This document shows, piece after piece, positions 50,763 through 62,000 of a stretch of DNA of 64,000 nucleotides (its first letter is position 1; the number at the start of each line of letters is the position of its first letter). Source of the stretch: B1SED10-225 sp964501415 (GTDB taxonomy: Bacteria > Bacillota_I > Bacilli_A > Izemoplasmatales > Izemoplasmataceae); assembly GCA_964501415.1 (NCBI GenBank), contig CAZCSL010000006.1, positions 7,686 through 71,685 on the forward strand, read 5' to 3'. The position numbers and the translations under genes are program-made. The notes beneath the pieces are model-generated. The model was not told the DNA's origin and made no database searches. It saw only the letters and a list, made by a program, of their open reading frames with translations.

Positions 50763-51953
50763 CTAATTAGATACTTCAGCTACAACGCCAGCGCCTACAG
50801 TTCTACCGCCTTCACGGATAGAGAACTTCGTTCCTTGTTCTAAGGCAATTGGGTAAATAAGTTCAACGTTCATTTCAACGTTATCGCCTGGCATAACCAT
50901 TTCCACGCCTTCAGGCAATTCGATTACGCCTGTAACATCGGTCGTACGGAAATAGAATTGTGGTCTGTAGTTTGAGAAGAATGGGGTATGACGTCCACCT
51001 TCTTCTTTAGAAAGCACGTATACTTCACCTTTAAATTTCGTATGAGGTGTAACGCTTCCTGGCTTAGCCAATACTTGTCCACGTTGAATATCATCACGAG
51101 TTACACCGCGAAGCAATGCGCCAATGTTGTCGCCTGCTTGTGCATCATCAAGCAACTTACGGAACATTTCAACACCGGTAACAACCGTTTTACGTGTTGG
51201 TTTAATACCAACGATTTCAACTTCGTCTTGTACTTTAACTTTACCGCGGTCAACACGACCCGTAGCAACGGTTCCACGACCAGTGATGCTGAATACGTCC
51301 TCAACAGGCATCAAGAAAGGCTTGTCTGTTTCACGAACAGGGTCGTCGATATATTCATCGACAGCTTCCATAAGTTCGATAATTTTATCTTCGTGTTCTT
51401 TGTCGCCATCAAGCGCTTTTAATGCAGAACCCATAATAACGGGTACATCGTCGCCTGGGAAGTCATATTCGCTTAAGAGCTCGCGTACTTCCATTTCAAC
51501 AAGTTCTAGTAATTCTTCATCATCAACCATATCGGTTTTATTCAAGAATACAACAATCTTAGGCACACCTACCTGGCGGCTCAATAAGATATGTTCACGC
51601 GTTTGTGGCATAGGACCATCTGCGGCGCTAACCACTAAGATTGATCCATCCATTTGGGCCGCACCTGTAATCATGTTTTTAACATAGTCAGCGTGGCCTG
51701 GGCAGTCAACGTGCGCATAGTGACGGTTGTCTGTTGCATACTCAATGTGCGCTGTATTGATGGTGATGCCTCTTTCTTTTTCTTCTGGTGCATTGTCAAT
51801 TGAAGCATAGTCTGAAGCTGCTGTGTCACCGATGCCTCTACGGTTTAAAACGGTCGCAATCGCAGCTGTTAAAGTTGTTTTCCCGTGGTCTACGTGTCCG
51901 ATAGTTCCAATATTGACATGTGTTCCTTTACGTTCAAATTTTTGTTTTCCCAT
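50763..51953 (-). CDS. tuf: Elongation factor Tu
   Basis: Delivers aminoacyl-tRNA to the ribosome. 396 residues with G1 GHVDHGKTTL, G2 RGITI, G3 DCPGHADYVKNM, G4 NKTDM and the C-terminal beta barrels (PHTKFKGEVYVL, GRTVGAGVV). It follows fusA but has its own promoter at 51994-52022, so it can be expressed above the rest of the str operon. Confidence 0.99.
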   Translation of the reverse strand: MGKQKFERKGTHVNIGTIGHVDHGKTTLTAAIATVLNRRGIGDTAASDYASIDNAPEEKERGITINTAHIEYATDNRHYAHVDCPGHADYVKNMITGAAQMDGSILVVSAADGPMPQTREHILLSRQVGVPKIVVFLNKTDMVDDEELLELVEMEVRELLSEYDFPGDDVPVIMGSALKALDGDKEHEDKIIELMEAVDEYIDDPVRETDKPFLMPVEDVFSITGRGTVATGRVDRGKVKVQDEVEIVGIKPTRKTVVTGVEMFRKLLDDAQAGDNIGALLRGVTRDDIQRGQVLAKPGSVTPHTKFKGEVYVLSKEEGGRHTPFFSNYRPQFYFRTTDVTGVIELPEGVEMVMPGDNVEMNVELIYPIALEQGTKFSIREGGRTVGAGVVAEVSN

Positions 51954-51993
51954 TTCGTTATTTCCTCCTTAATTGGTCTTGGATAACATAGAT

Positions 51994-52022
51994 ATTTTAT
52001 CGCATTATAAATTATAATGCAA
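51994..52022 (-). promoter_or_regulatory. Promoter of tuf with an overlapping palindrome
   Basis: Minus strand TTGCAT (52017-52022), spacer 17, TAAAAT (51994-51999). The palindrome GCATTATAA-T-TTATAATGC fills the -35 end and most of the spacer. Confidence 0.6.
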
Positions 52023-52032
52023 GTACATTCAT

Positions 52033-54105
52033 TTAGCCGTTTCTTTTTTTGATAATTTCTTCTGAAATAGATTTTGGTGCAGGGTCATAGTGAGAAAATT
52101 GCATAGTGTAATTCCCTCGCCCTTGCGTGTTGGATCTTAAGGATGTGGCATAACCAAACATCTCAGATAGTGGTACTTTGGCATTGATTTGATGCGCATT
52201 TCCCCTTTGTTGTTGGTTTTCCACCTTACCTCTTCTTGAGGTGATATCACCGATTACATTGCCCATGTAGTCATCGGGTGCAATAACATCCACATTCATG
52301 ATAGGCTCTAACAAGATTGGTTGACATTTGTCTTTAGCCGCGCGCACCGCATAGGATGCTGCTACTTTAAAGGCCATTTCATTAGAGTCGACATCGTGGT
52401 AAGAACCATCATAAAGGGTCGCTTTAACATTGATGATAGGATAGCCTGCCACAACCCCATTTTCTAGTGATTCTTTTAATCCGGCTTCAACTGCTGGAAT
52501 ATATTCGCGAGGAACTGAACCCCCAACGATTTTATCCACAAACTCAAAGCCTTGATTTTCGTTGGGTTCAAATTTAACCCAAACGTGACCATATTGACCA
52601 CGACCACCAGATTGGCGAACAAACTTTCCTTCGATTTCTGAGTCTTTAGTAAAGGTTTCTCTGTAAGATACTTGAGGTGCACCTACATTAGCTTCGACCT
52701 TGAACTCGCGTTTCATTCTATCTACGATGATATCGAGATGCAACTCACCCATCCCCGCAATAATGGTCTGGCCCGTTTCATCATCGGTATAAGTTCTGAA
52801 AGTGGGGTCTTCTTCTGCCAGTTTTTGCAAGGCGGTGCCCATTTTATCCTGATCGGCTTTCGATTTAGGCTCAATGGCTACACTAATAACCGGTTCAGGA
52901 AAGTTCATACGTTCTAAAATGATGGGATGTTTTTCTTCGGCTAACGTATCACCAGTCGCCGTATTCTTAAGCCCGATTGCTGCTGCGATATCGCCAGAAT
53001 AGACTTTATTAATCTCTTCTCTGTGGTTCGCATGCATCTGCAAGATACGTCCAATCCGCTCTTTGTTGCCTTTGGTCGTATTGATAATGTACGATCCTTT
53101 TTCAAGCGTGCCTGAGTAGACGCGGAAATAAGTTAAACGTCCTACATAAGGGTCTGTCGCAACTTTAAATGCTAAAGCAGCAAATTTCCCTTCATCATTG
53201 ATAGTGACTTTTACCTCTTCTTCAGTATCTTTCATGATACCGCGAATCTTAACGACATCGGTGGGTGAAGGCAAATAGTCAATGACGCCATCCAGCATGA
53301 GTTTAACGCCTTTGTTTTTAAAGGCACTACCGCATAAGACAGGGAAGAAATCTACCTCTAATGTCGCTTTGCGGATAACTTTTTTGAGTAACTCGACCTC
53401 AACGTCTTCACCTTCTAAGTAAGCCATCATCAAGTCTTCGTCAAAGTCCGCTAACTCTTCGATCAACTCACTGCGTTTTGCTTCAGTGAGTTCAAGTAAG
53501 TAATCTGGAATATCGATCTCTTTGGCTTCTTCATTAACGCCACCATCAAAATGATAGGCTTTCATCTCAATTAAATCTATGATGCCCTCAAAATCGCTCT
53601 CAGCGCCTATAGGCCACTGAATCGCGGCGGCTTTGACGCCTAAACGGTCTTTGATGCTGCTAACGCTATATTCAAAATCTGCGCCGATTTTATCCATCTT
53701 GTTCACAAATACGATTCTAGGAACCATATATTCGGTTGCTTGACGCCAAACAGTCTCTGTTTGAGGCTCTACACCGGCTTGTGCATCCAAGACAGCTACT
53801 GCGCCGTCGAGTACACGCAAGGAGCGTGATACCTCAACGGTAAAATCAACATGTCCTGGGGTGTCGATGATATTAACGCGATGATCTTTCCAAAATGCCG
53901 TTGTCGCTGCAGATGTGATGGTAATCCCACGTTCTTGTTCTTGGGCCATCCAATCCATTTGTGAAGCACCATCATGGGTTTCGCCCATTTTGTGAATTCT
54001 ACCGGTATGATACAACACACGTTCAGTTGTGGTTGTCTTACCCGCGTCAATATGGGCCATTATGCCTATGTTTCGTGTTAGTTGTAAGCTGTATTTACGT
54101 GCCAT
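52033..54105 (-). CDS. fusA: Elongation factor G
   Basis: Translocase of protein synthesis. 690 residues with G1 AHIDAGKTTTTERVLY, G2 RGITI, G3 DTPGHVDFTVEVSRS, G4 NKMDK; domain IV has GGRGQYGHVWVKFEP and its tip loop, and domain V ends with GYATSLRSNTQGRGNYTMQF. Third gene of the str operon, 15 bases after rpsG. Confidence 0.99.
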   Translation of the reverse strand: MARKYSLQLTRNIGIMAHIDAGKTTTTERVLYHTGRIHKMGETHDGASQMDWMAQEQERGITITSAATTAFWKDHRVNIIDTPGHVDFTVEVSRSLRVLDGAVAVLDAQAGVEPQTETVWRQATEYMVPRIVFVNKMDKIGADFEYSVSSIKDRLGVKAAAIQWPIGAESDFEGIIDLIEMKAYHFDGGVNEEAKEIDIPDYLLELTEAKRSELIEELADFDEDLMMAYLEGEDVEVELLKKVIRKATLEVDFFPVLCGSAFKNKGVKLMLDGVIDYLPSPTDVVKIRGIMKDTEEEVKVTINDEGKFAALAFKVATDPYVGRLTYFRVYSGTLEKGSYIINTTKGNKERIGRILQMHANHREEINKVYSGDIAAAIGLKNTATGDTLAEEKHPIILERMNFPEPVISVAIEPKSKADQDKMGTALQKLAEEDPTFRTYTDDETGQTIIAGMGELHLDIIVDRMKREFKVEANVGAPQVSYRETFTKDSEIEGKFVRQSGGRGQYGHVWVKFEPNENQGFEFVDKIVGGSVPREYIPAVEAGLKESLENGVVAGYPIINVKATLYDGSYHDVDSNEMAFKVAASYAVRAAKDKCQPILLEPIMNVDVIAPDDYMGNVIGDITSRRGKVENQQQRGNAHQINAKVPLSEMFGYATSLRSNTQGRGNYTMQFSHYDPAPKSISEEIIKKRNG

Positions 54106-54120
54106 AATGTGTACTCCTTT

Positions 54121-54591
54121 CTACCAGCGATAATGCGCAAATGCTTTATTCGCATCAGCCATTCTGTGCATATCCTCACGTTTTTTAACGGCTTGTCCAG
54201 TATTATTTGCCGCATCTACAATCTCTTTTGCTAATCTTTCATCCATGGTTCTTTCGTTGCGTAAGCGTGCATACAAGGTCAACCAACGCAGACCTAATGT
54301 ATAGCGTCTTTCTTCACGAACCTCCATGGGAACTTGATAGTTTTGACCCCCAATACGTCTAGCGCGCACTTCAAATGTAGGCATAATGTTGTTGAGCGCT
54401 TCTTCAAAGACTTCTTTGGGTGGCTTGTTGGTAATTTCCTCAACCCGGTTAAATGCGTTGTATATAATTTTTTGTGCTGTGGTTTTTTTACCATCGTTCA
54501 TAATATTATTAATCAGTTTGGTAATCAATTTCGAATTATAAATTGGGTCAGGTAAAACATCTCTTTTGGCTATGTGTCCTTTACGAGGCAT
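54121..54591 (-). CDS. rpsG: 30S ribosomal protein S7
   Basis: Nucleates assembly of the 30S head and contacts E-site tRNA. 156 residues with MPRKGHIAKRDVLPDPIYNS, the beta-hairpin region ARRIGGQNYQVPMEV and RTMDERLAKEIVDAANNTGQ. It is the second gene of the str operon. Confidence 0.98.
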   Translation of the reverse strand: MPRKGHIAKRDVLPDPIYNSKLITKLINNIMNDGKKTTAQKIIYNAFNRVEEITNKPPKEVFEEALNNIMPTFEVRARRIGGQNYQVPMEVREERRYTLGLRWLTLYARLRNERTMDERLAKEIVDAANNTGQAVKKREDMHRMADANKAFAHYRW

Positions 54592-54626
54592 AAACGATTC
54601 CTCCTTTCATAAGCTTTAGTTTATCT

Positions 54627-55043
54627 CTATAAAGCACCGTCTTTTTTCGTACCGTATTTCGAACGGCCTTGTTTACGATCAATAACGCCTCCGGTATCTA
54701 GTGTACCGCGAACGATATGATAGCGAACACCCGGAAGGTCTTTAACACGACCACCGCGTATTAGTACCACACTATGTTCTTGTAGTTTGTGGCCAATACC
54801 GGGAATATACGCTGTAACCTCAACGCCGTTAGTCAAACGAACACGAGCATACTTACGTAAAGCTGAGTTAGGTTTTTTCGGTGTCAAAGTCGCAACACGG
54901 GTACAAACACCACGTTTTTGTGGGCTTGGCAGGTGTGTATACGCTCTATTTAAAGAGTTATAATTAATAGAAAGCGCTGGAGACTTTGTTTTTTTCTTAC
55001 GCGTTACACGTCCTTTGCGAACTAACTGATTAATGGTTGGCAT
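54627..55043 (-). CDS. rpsL: 30S ribosomal protein S12
   Basis: Decoding-centre protein. 138 residues with MPTINQLVRKGR, CTRVATLTPKKPNSALRK with the lysine associated with streptomycin response, and LIRGGRVKDLPGVRYHIVRG. First gene of the str operon, behind a perfect promoter and an apparent attenuator. Confidence 0.99.
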   Translation of the reverse strand: MPTINQLVRKGRVTRKKKTKSPALSINYNSLNRAYTHLPSPQKRGVCTRVATLTPKKPNSALRKYARVRLTNGVEVTAYIPGIGHKLQEHSVVLIRGGRVKDLPGVRYHIVRGTLDTGGVIDRKQGRSKYGTKKDGAL

Positions 55044-55099
55044 AATATTCCTCCTTTCTCTCGTTATGAAACAACTTATCCAAGTGTGTCATTTTTCTC

Positions 55100-55130
55100 A
55101 AAAAAATAGGGGTTTAGTTGTAAACCCTAT
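55100..55130 (-). terminator. Terminator-like attenuator in the rpsL leader
   Basis: Minus strand ATAGGGTTTA-CAAC-TAAACCCCTAT (one bulge) followed by T7. It lies about 20-50 bases downstream of the promoter start and about 57 before rpsL, so it would stop most transcripts unless antiterminated. Confidence 0.75.
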
Positions 55131-55155
55131 GATGCATGTCGACTTTCGCGTAGTA

Positions 55156-55184
55156 ATTATACACTACTATACCAGGTGTGTCAA
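55156..55184 (-). promoter_or_regulatory. Perfect-consensus promoter of the rpsL-rpsG-fusA operon
   Basis: Minus strand TTGACA (55179-55184), spacer of 17, TATAAT (55156-55161). Confidence 0.88.
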
Positions 55185-55202
55185 CACCTTGTGATGTTTT
55201 TT

Positions 55203-55238
55203 AAAAAGCGCTCGGATAAAGGGCTTATCCGAGCACTT
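55203..55238 (-). terminator. Terminator of rpoB-rpoC
   Basis: Minus strand GTGCTCGGATAA-GCCC-TTATCCGAGCGC followed by T5, directly after the rpoC stop. Confidence 0.88.
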
Positions 55239-55244
55239 ATAATA

Positions 55245-58200
55245 CTATTCATCACGGAATTTTTCAACGAACTCCGTATAATCATGTTCTTCTTCTTCGT
55301 GCACATATTCTTCGTCGATGACGCTATCTTCACTTTCGATGAGATCTTCAATTTCCGGTTCGGGTTTTTCATAGTCAAATCGAGTGTGTTTCAGTATACC
55401 CGTCCCTGCAGGAATGCGTCCACCGATAATCACGTTTTCCTTAAGACCAACCAAATCATCGGTCTTGCCACGTATAGCGGCATCGGTAAGGACACGTGTG
55501 GTCTCTTGGAAACTAGCGGCGCTCAAGAAAGATTCGCTGCGTAATGAAGCTCTGGTGATACCGAGCAACAATGGTTTTGCAACCGCAGGACGCTTTCTTT
55601 CGGTAATAGCGTTTAGGTTGGCTTGTTTAAACTCTCTTAGTGAGACAGCCGCACCCGGTAATAACTCTGTTTCACCTTCAATGATAACTTTTAATTTACG
55701 CATCATTTGGTGAATGATGATTTCAATATGTTTATCAGATATCTCTACACCTTGAGAACGATATACTTTTTGAACTTCTTTTAAAATGTATTTTTGAACG
55801 GTCTCGGCATCGGTAACTTTTAAGAGTTGTTTAGGATCAATCGAACCTTCTGTAATTTTTTCTCCAGCTTGAACCGTTTGACCTTCTTCAACCAACAACG
55901 TAACGTTGGAGTCCGTTTCATATTCTTTCGTATCTTCACCGTTGGATACATAAACTTTATACCGTTCATCAATTTGTTCAATCTGCTCAATATTACCATC
56001 AATTTCGCTAATGATAGCTAAACCTTTAGGCTTGCGGGCTTCAAAAAGCTCTTGAATCCTTGGTAAACCTTGGGTAATATCCGCCCCAGCTACACCGCCG
56101 GTATGGAAGGTTCTCATGGTTAACTGTGTACCAGGTTCACCAATAGATTGTGCCGCAATGATACCTACCGCTTCACCGACTTCAACTTCGCCACCTGTGG
56201 CTAAGTTTTGTCCATAACATTTCGTACAAACACCTTGCTGAGCGCTACAGGTCAAGACCGTGCGAATCCGGACCTCATCAATGCCAGCTTCTATAATACT
56301 TTGAACCCGCTCGGCACTTAAGTAGGTATCTTTTTCTACAATTACCTCACCGGTTTCAGGGTGATACACCGTTTCTTGTGTGTAGCGCCCCAAAAGACGG
56401 TCTGATAAAGGTTCTATAGCTTTTTCATCGCCGTCCAAAATATCTTGAACTACGATACCTGCATCAGTCCCACAATCCAATTCTGTAACGACTAAATCTT
56501 GCGAAACATCCACTAATCGTCTAGTTAGATAACCAGAGTCAGCCGTTTTAAGTGCCGTATCGGTAGAACCTTTTCTAGCACCGTGGGTGGAGATGAAGAA
56601 CTCACTCATCGTAAGACCTTCACGGAAAGCCGCTTTGATGGGTAACTCAATCGTTTTACCTGATGGGTTGGACATCAATCCGCGCATCCCAGCAAGCTGG
56701 GTGAAGTTCGAAATATTTCCTCGTGCACCCGAATCACTCATCATTTTTATATGGTTGTCTGTAGTCAATTCTTCAGCTAAGCCTTTTTCAATCGTATCTT
56801 TGGTTTCTTTCCATACTTCTAATACGAGATTATAACGTTCGTTGTCGGTTAAAAAGCCGTCTTCAAACATTTCTTGAATGTCTTCTACTTTTTGGTCAGC
56901 CGCCAGTAAGACATTTTGTTTTTTACTGTAAGGATTGACGTCAAATGCGCTAACGGTGATTCCAGCATGTGTAGAATACATAAATCCAAGATTTTTCATT
57001 TTATCTAGCATCTTTGAAGTCTCGTTAATTTTAAAATCTACAAAGACACGTGAAATAATCAAAGATAAGAACCTTTTTCTAAATGGTTCAACCAAGCGTT
57101 TTGCGCCTTTTTTCTCCAACTCGACAATCGCATTTTCCAAGTTGACGACTTGCGAGTCTTGTGGGTCATTGACATCTCTTTGCAATCTAGCAAGTTCTTG
57201 ATACTTCTTCTCTAAAGTCAATCGATTCGCTATGGCTTCTTTGACATTTTCGCCATGGCCAATAAAATAATGATCTGGAGTATTGTAATCTAAGTTAATG
57301 GTTGTAGGTTCGTTTAGATAAGGGAAGGTTTTTGGCAAGATAGCGTTAAAAATCAATTTACCAACGGTAGTTAATAGGTAACCCTTTTTTTGCGTTTCTG
57401 TCAAAGGCGCGTTCCCTAACGTAGAAGCACGCAGTGCAATTAAGGCGTGCAAAGTAATCTCACCATTGTCGTAAGCTAGTAAGGCTTCTTTAGAGTCCTT
57501 AAATATATACCCCTCACCTTTTTGATCAACGCGTTCTAAAGTAAGATAGTAGTTCCCAAGTACCATGTCTTGAGAAGGCGTAACAACCGGTTTGCCGTCT
57601 TTGGGGTTTAAGATGTTGTTGGAAGCTAACATTAAGACTCTGGCCTCAGCTTGTGCTTCTTCACTCAACGGTACGTGAACCGCCATTTGGTCACCATCAA
57701 AATCTGCGTTAAATGCGGTGGTGACAAGCGGATGTAACCGAATGGCTTTACCTTCAACCAATTTTGGTTCAAACGCTTGAATACCTAATCTATGTAATGT
57801 AGGTGCACGGTTTAATAATACAGGATGCTCTTTGATAACGTCTTCTAGCACTTCCCAAATACGTCCGTCTAAGCGTTCAATCATTCCTTTTGCACTTTTG
57901 ATGTTTGATGCAATTTCACGATTGATTAATTCTTTAATGACAAAGGGTTTGAATAATGAAATACCCATTTCTTTGGGGATACCACATTGATACATCTCTA
58001 AATCTGGTCCGACTACAATAACACTACGACCAGAATAATCGACGCGTTTACCTAATAGATTTTGACGGAATCGCCCCTGTTTTCCTCGTAGCATATCAGA
58101 CAAGGATTTTAGTGGACGGTTTTTCTCAACGACAACTTTTCTACCCCGTTTAGAGTTGTCAATTAATGCATCTACGGCTTCTTGTAGCATGCGTTTTTCG

Positions 58201-59045
58201 TTTTTTGTAATTAAATGTGGGGCGTTTTGTTCTTTTTGACGTTTCAAACGGTTGTTTCTATTAAGAATACGACGGTATAAATCATTGAGGTCTGTGGTTG
58301 CAAAACGACCCCCATCAAGTTGAACCATCGGTCTTAATTCTGGAGGAATGACGGGTAAAACGTCCATAACCATCCATTCTGGTTTATTGTCAGATTCTTT
58401 AAACGCTTCTAAGACTTCTAAGCGTTTGATATATTTATCCCGCTTTTGTTTGGAAGTATCTGGTAAGGCTTTACGCAGTTTATAAATCTCTTCTTCTAAA
58501 TCCAAACGTTGCAGTAATACCTTGACGGCTTCAGCACCGGTCAAAGCCTTGAAGCGCGAGCCATACTCCATATATTTTTCAGTGTATTTGGCTTCGGATA
58601 GTATTTGTTTGTAGTGAAGGTCTGTATCTCCTTTATCGATAACGATATATGAAGCTAGATACACGACTTCTTCTAAGTCTTTAGACTTGATATCCAGTAA
58701 CGTTGCAATTCTTGAAGGCGTATTGCGCAAATACCAAGTGTGCACTACAGGAGCGGCCAATTTAATGTGGCCCATGCGTTCACGCCTAACTTTACTTTCG
58801 GTAATTTCAACGCCGCAATCTGGACATTTCTTCCCGCTGTGAGAAGACTTTTTACTTTTGTTGTTACAAGCACATTGGTAATCTTTGGTCGGACCAAAAA
58901 TAACCTCACAAAAGAGCCCTTTACGTTCGGGTTTCAATGTGCGATAGTTTATCGTTTCGTGTTTTTCTACTTCCCCAAAAGACCAATCTAAGATCTCTTC
59001 AGAAGAGGCTAAACGTATTTTATAATGCGAATATTTTTGGCTCAT
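55245..59045 (-). CDS. rpoC: RNA polymerase subunit beta'
   Basis: 1266 residues. The N-terminal zinc site is CACNNKSKKSSHSGKKCPDC, the active-site magnesium triad is NADFDGDQMAVH, the trigger loop region begins near GEPGTQLTMRTFHTGGVA, and the second zinc site is built from CGTDAG and CSAQQGVCTKC. The C-terminus is acidic. It lacks the large insertions of proteobacteria, as in Firmicutes. Eighteen bases after rpoB. Confidence 0.99.
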   Translation of the reverse strand: MSQKYSHYKIRLASSEEILDWSFGEVEKHETINYRTLKPERKGLFCEVIFGPTKDYQCACNNKSKKSSHSGKKCPDCGVEITESKVRRERMGHIKLAAPVVHTWYLRNTPSRIATLLDIKSKDLEEVVYLASYIVIDKGDTDLHYKQILSEAKYTEKYMEYGSRFKALTGAEAVKVLLQRLDLEEEIYKLRKALPDTSKQKRDKYIKRLEVLEAFKESDNKPEWMVMDVLPVIPPELRPMVQLDGGRFATTDLNDLYRRILNRNNRLKRQKEQNAPHLITKNEKRMLQEAVDALIDNSKRGRKVVVEKNRPLKSLSDMLRGKQGRFRQNLLGKRVDYSGRSVIVVGPDLEMYQCGIPKEMGISLFKPFVIKELINREIASNIKSAKGMIERLDGRIWEVLEDVIKEHPVLLNRAPTLHRLGIQAFEPKLVEGKAIRLHPLVTTAFNADFDGDQMAVHVPLSEEAQAEARVLMLASNNILNPKDGKPVVTPSQDMVLGNYYLTLERVDQKGEGYIFKDSKEALLAYDNGEITLHALIALRASTLGNAPLTETQKKGYLLTTVGKLIFNAILPKTFPYLNEPTTINLDYNTPDHYFIGHGENVKEAIANRLTLEKKYQELARLQRDVNDPQDSQVVNLENAIVELEKKGAKRLVEPFRKRFLSLIISRVFVDFKINETSKMLDKMKNLGFMYSTHAGITVSAFDVNPYSKKQNVLLAADQKVEDIQEMFEDGFLTDNERYNLVLEVWKETKDTIEKGLAEELTTDNHIKMMSDSGARGNISNFTQLAGMRGLMSNPSGKTIELPIKAAFREGLTMSEFFISTHGARKGSTDTALKTADSGYLTRRLVDVSQDLVVTELDCGTDAGIVVQDILDGDEKAIEPLSDRLLGRYTQETVYHPETGEVIVEKDTYLSAERVQSIIEAGIDEVRIRTVLTCSAQQGVCTKCYGQNLATGGEVEVGEAVGIIAAQSIGEPGTQLTMRTFHTGGVAGADITQGLPRIQELFEARKPKGLAIISEIDGNIEQIEQIDERYKVYVSNGEDTKEYETDSNVTLLVEEGQTVQAGEKITEGSIDPKQLLKVTDAETVQKYILKEVQKVYRSQGVEISDKHIEIIIHQMMRKLKVIIEGETELLPGAAVSLREFKQANLNAITERKRPAVAKPLLLGITRASLRSESFLSAASFQETTRVLTDAAIRGKTDDLVGLKENVIIGGRIPAGTGILKHTRFDYEKPEPEIEDLIESEDSVIDEEYVHEEEEHDYTEFVEKFRDE

Positions 59046-59062
59046 GAAATCACCTTTCCTTT

Positions 59063-62000
59063 TTAGGAATTAAAGCCGAATTTATCTATATAATCTTCAA
59101 CATCAGAGTCTTCAACTAGACTCTTGTTCGCTTCGTTACGATTGGTATCTTTATTGATTAACTCAACGGAAATACCTAGTGATTGAAGCTCTCTTGTAAG
59201 CACACGGAAAGATTCAGGTAAGGATGGTTCTGGAATGCTCTTTCCATCCACAATCGAGCGGAAAACTTTATTTCTTCCTATAATGTCATCGCTTTTTACC
59301 GTGAGCATTTCTTGTAAGCAGTAAGCTGCTCCATAAGCTTCAAGAGCCCATACTTCCATCTCACCGAAACGTTGCCCACCATTTTGGGCTTTACCGCCCA
59401 TTGGTTGTTGGGTAACCAGTGTATACGGTCCAACGCTACGAGCATGCAGTTTGTCATCTACCATATGGTCAAGTTTAATCATATGCATGACCCCAACGGA
59501 GACATCATTGTCATATCGTTCGCCCGTTTGGCCTGAATAAAGGGGTGTTTTACCGTTTGGTTGCATACCGGCTTCCTTCATAATTTCAACGAGGTCTTCG
59601 TTGCTAACGCCATCAAATACCGGTGTGGCTATATGTACACCAAGTTTTTTAGCCGCCATACCAAGATGAATTTCTAAGACTTGCCCAATATTCATCCGTG
59701 ATGGTACGCCTAATGGGTTCAACATAATATCGATGGGCGTTCCATCTGGCAAGAACGGCATATCTTCTTCAGGCAATATTTTGGATATTACACCTTTGTT
59801 ACCATGTCGTCCCGCCATTTTATCGCCTTCAGAGATTTTTCGCTTTTGCACAATGAAGACACGCACGACTTCATTGGCGCCAGGAGGTAGTTCATCTCCA
59901 TCAGCTCTTGAAAAATACTTTATGCTATGAACGATACCGCCACCACCATGTGGTACACGCAGTGAAGTATCTCTTACTTCGCGGGACTTCTCACCAAAAA
60001 TAGCTAGTAAAAGGCGGTCTTCAGGGGTGGGATCTGTCTGGCCTTTTGGCGTTACTTTCCCAACGAGAATATCGCCTTCTTCAACTTCCGCGCCTGGGAT
60101 GATAATCCCGCGGTCATCTAAGAAACGACGTCCTTCCTCACCGACATTAGGAATTTCTCTAGTGATTTCTTCTTTTCCTAACTTTGTATCTCTAGCTTCA
60201 ACATCATATTTTTCAATATGAACAGACGTATACGTATCATCTTTTACTAAGCGTTCTGATAATACCACAGCATCTTCATAGTTGTATCCGTTCCAAGTCA
60301 TAAAGGCAACCGTCAAGTTTCTACCAATAGCAAGCTCGCCTTGGTCCATGGAAGGTCCATCTGTGATGATATCGCCAGCTTTGACTTGCTCATCGATCTT
60401 AACAATTGGCACTTGATTAAAACACGTTCCTTGGTTTGAACGTTCAAACTTCTCAAGTTCATAAGTATCTGTCGTGCCATCATCAGCTTTTATTCTAATC
60501 TTCTTCGCATCACAGTAAGTGACCACGCCATCGCGTTTAGCGACAATCGTAGACCCACTATCTTTTGCGGCTTTGTATTCAATGCCAGTGCCGACGAAGG
60601 GCGCTTCTGGTTTAAGTAACGGGATAGCTTGTCGTTGCATATTTGCACCCATTAAAGCTCTATTAGCATCATCATGTTCTAAGAACGGTATGGATGCGGT
60701 AGAAATAGATACGATTTGTTTGGGGGAAACATCGATAAAATCGATATCTTCTTTAGCATGCATTTTGGTCTCACCACGATGACGTGCAACAACGTTATCG
60801 TCTAAGACAATATTATTGTCATCGAGTTTAATATTAGCCTGACCGATATGATATTTTTCTTCTTCATCGGCGGTCATAAACACAAATTCATCCGTAATAT
60901 GAACCTCAACATCGCCATTTGGCTTCGTCGTTTTTTCCACTCTTAAGTAAGGCGTCTCAATAAATCCGTATTGATTGACGCGCACATAGGATGCCAAACT
61001 GTTAATCAAACCGATATTTTGTCCTTCAGGTGTTTCGATAGGGCAAATACGGCCGTAGTGTGAATTATGGACATCTCGCACTTCAAAACCAGCTCTATCC
61101 CTTGTTAAGCCACCAGGACCTAACGCCGATAAGCGACGTTTATGGGTCAGTTCATCAAGAGGATTGGTTTGACTCATAAACTGTGATAACTGTGAAGAGC
61201 CAAAAAACTCTTTTAACGATGATGTCAACGGTCTGATGTTAATAAGGCTTTGCGGCTTCATATCAGAAGTATCTCTTGTAGACATTCTATCTTTTACATT
61301 TTTTTCTAGCTTAGAAAGGCCGATTCTGAATTGATTCTTCAGTAGTTCACCAATCAATCGCAAGCGGCGGTTACCAAGATGATCGATATCATCTAACTCA
61401 CCAAAGCCGCGCATTAAGTTCAAATAGTAGCCAATAGAAGCAATGATATCAGAAGGCACTAAGTGTTCTGCTTTTTCAGTAGAATCATTGCCAATCACAC
61501 GAATCAGTTGTTTTTGGTCATCCTTGTCATGGAAATAAACTTCCAAAATTTCTACTCGGCTTAAATCAAAATACAATTCTTCTTTATTAAGCGTTTCTTT
61601 GATGCTTTCAACCATTTGGTCGTAAGCATCGTTACCTTCTTTTTCAATAAAGGATTTTTCATCGGTTTTATGCGCTTTAAGATATCCTTTAATATAATCT
61701 TCTACCGACCAATACTGTTGGTATCGTATTTGTGCAAGCTTATCGTCATCATCCAAATAATCCAAATAAGGATTGGCCGATAAGATTTCTAATTGGGTTT
61801 TAAAATCATACTCTAAATCACGACTTAAAACACCAGCAACTTTTTCAGTAAAGTGTTGGCGATTTTGATCGAGAATATCAATGATGTCTGGGGTAATCTC
61901 CGTTCCAGATTCAACGATGATTTCACCCGTTTCTTTATCAATAACGTTTTGTGCTAATACCGTATTTTCAAGATGATTTAATATATCTAGTTTCTTATTG

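Noticed and set aside
51124..51687. Long plus-strand frame opposite tuf
   Set aside because: Shadow of the EF-Tu gene; serine/threonine-rich, no ribosome site.
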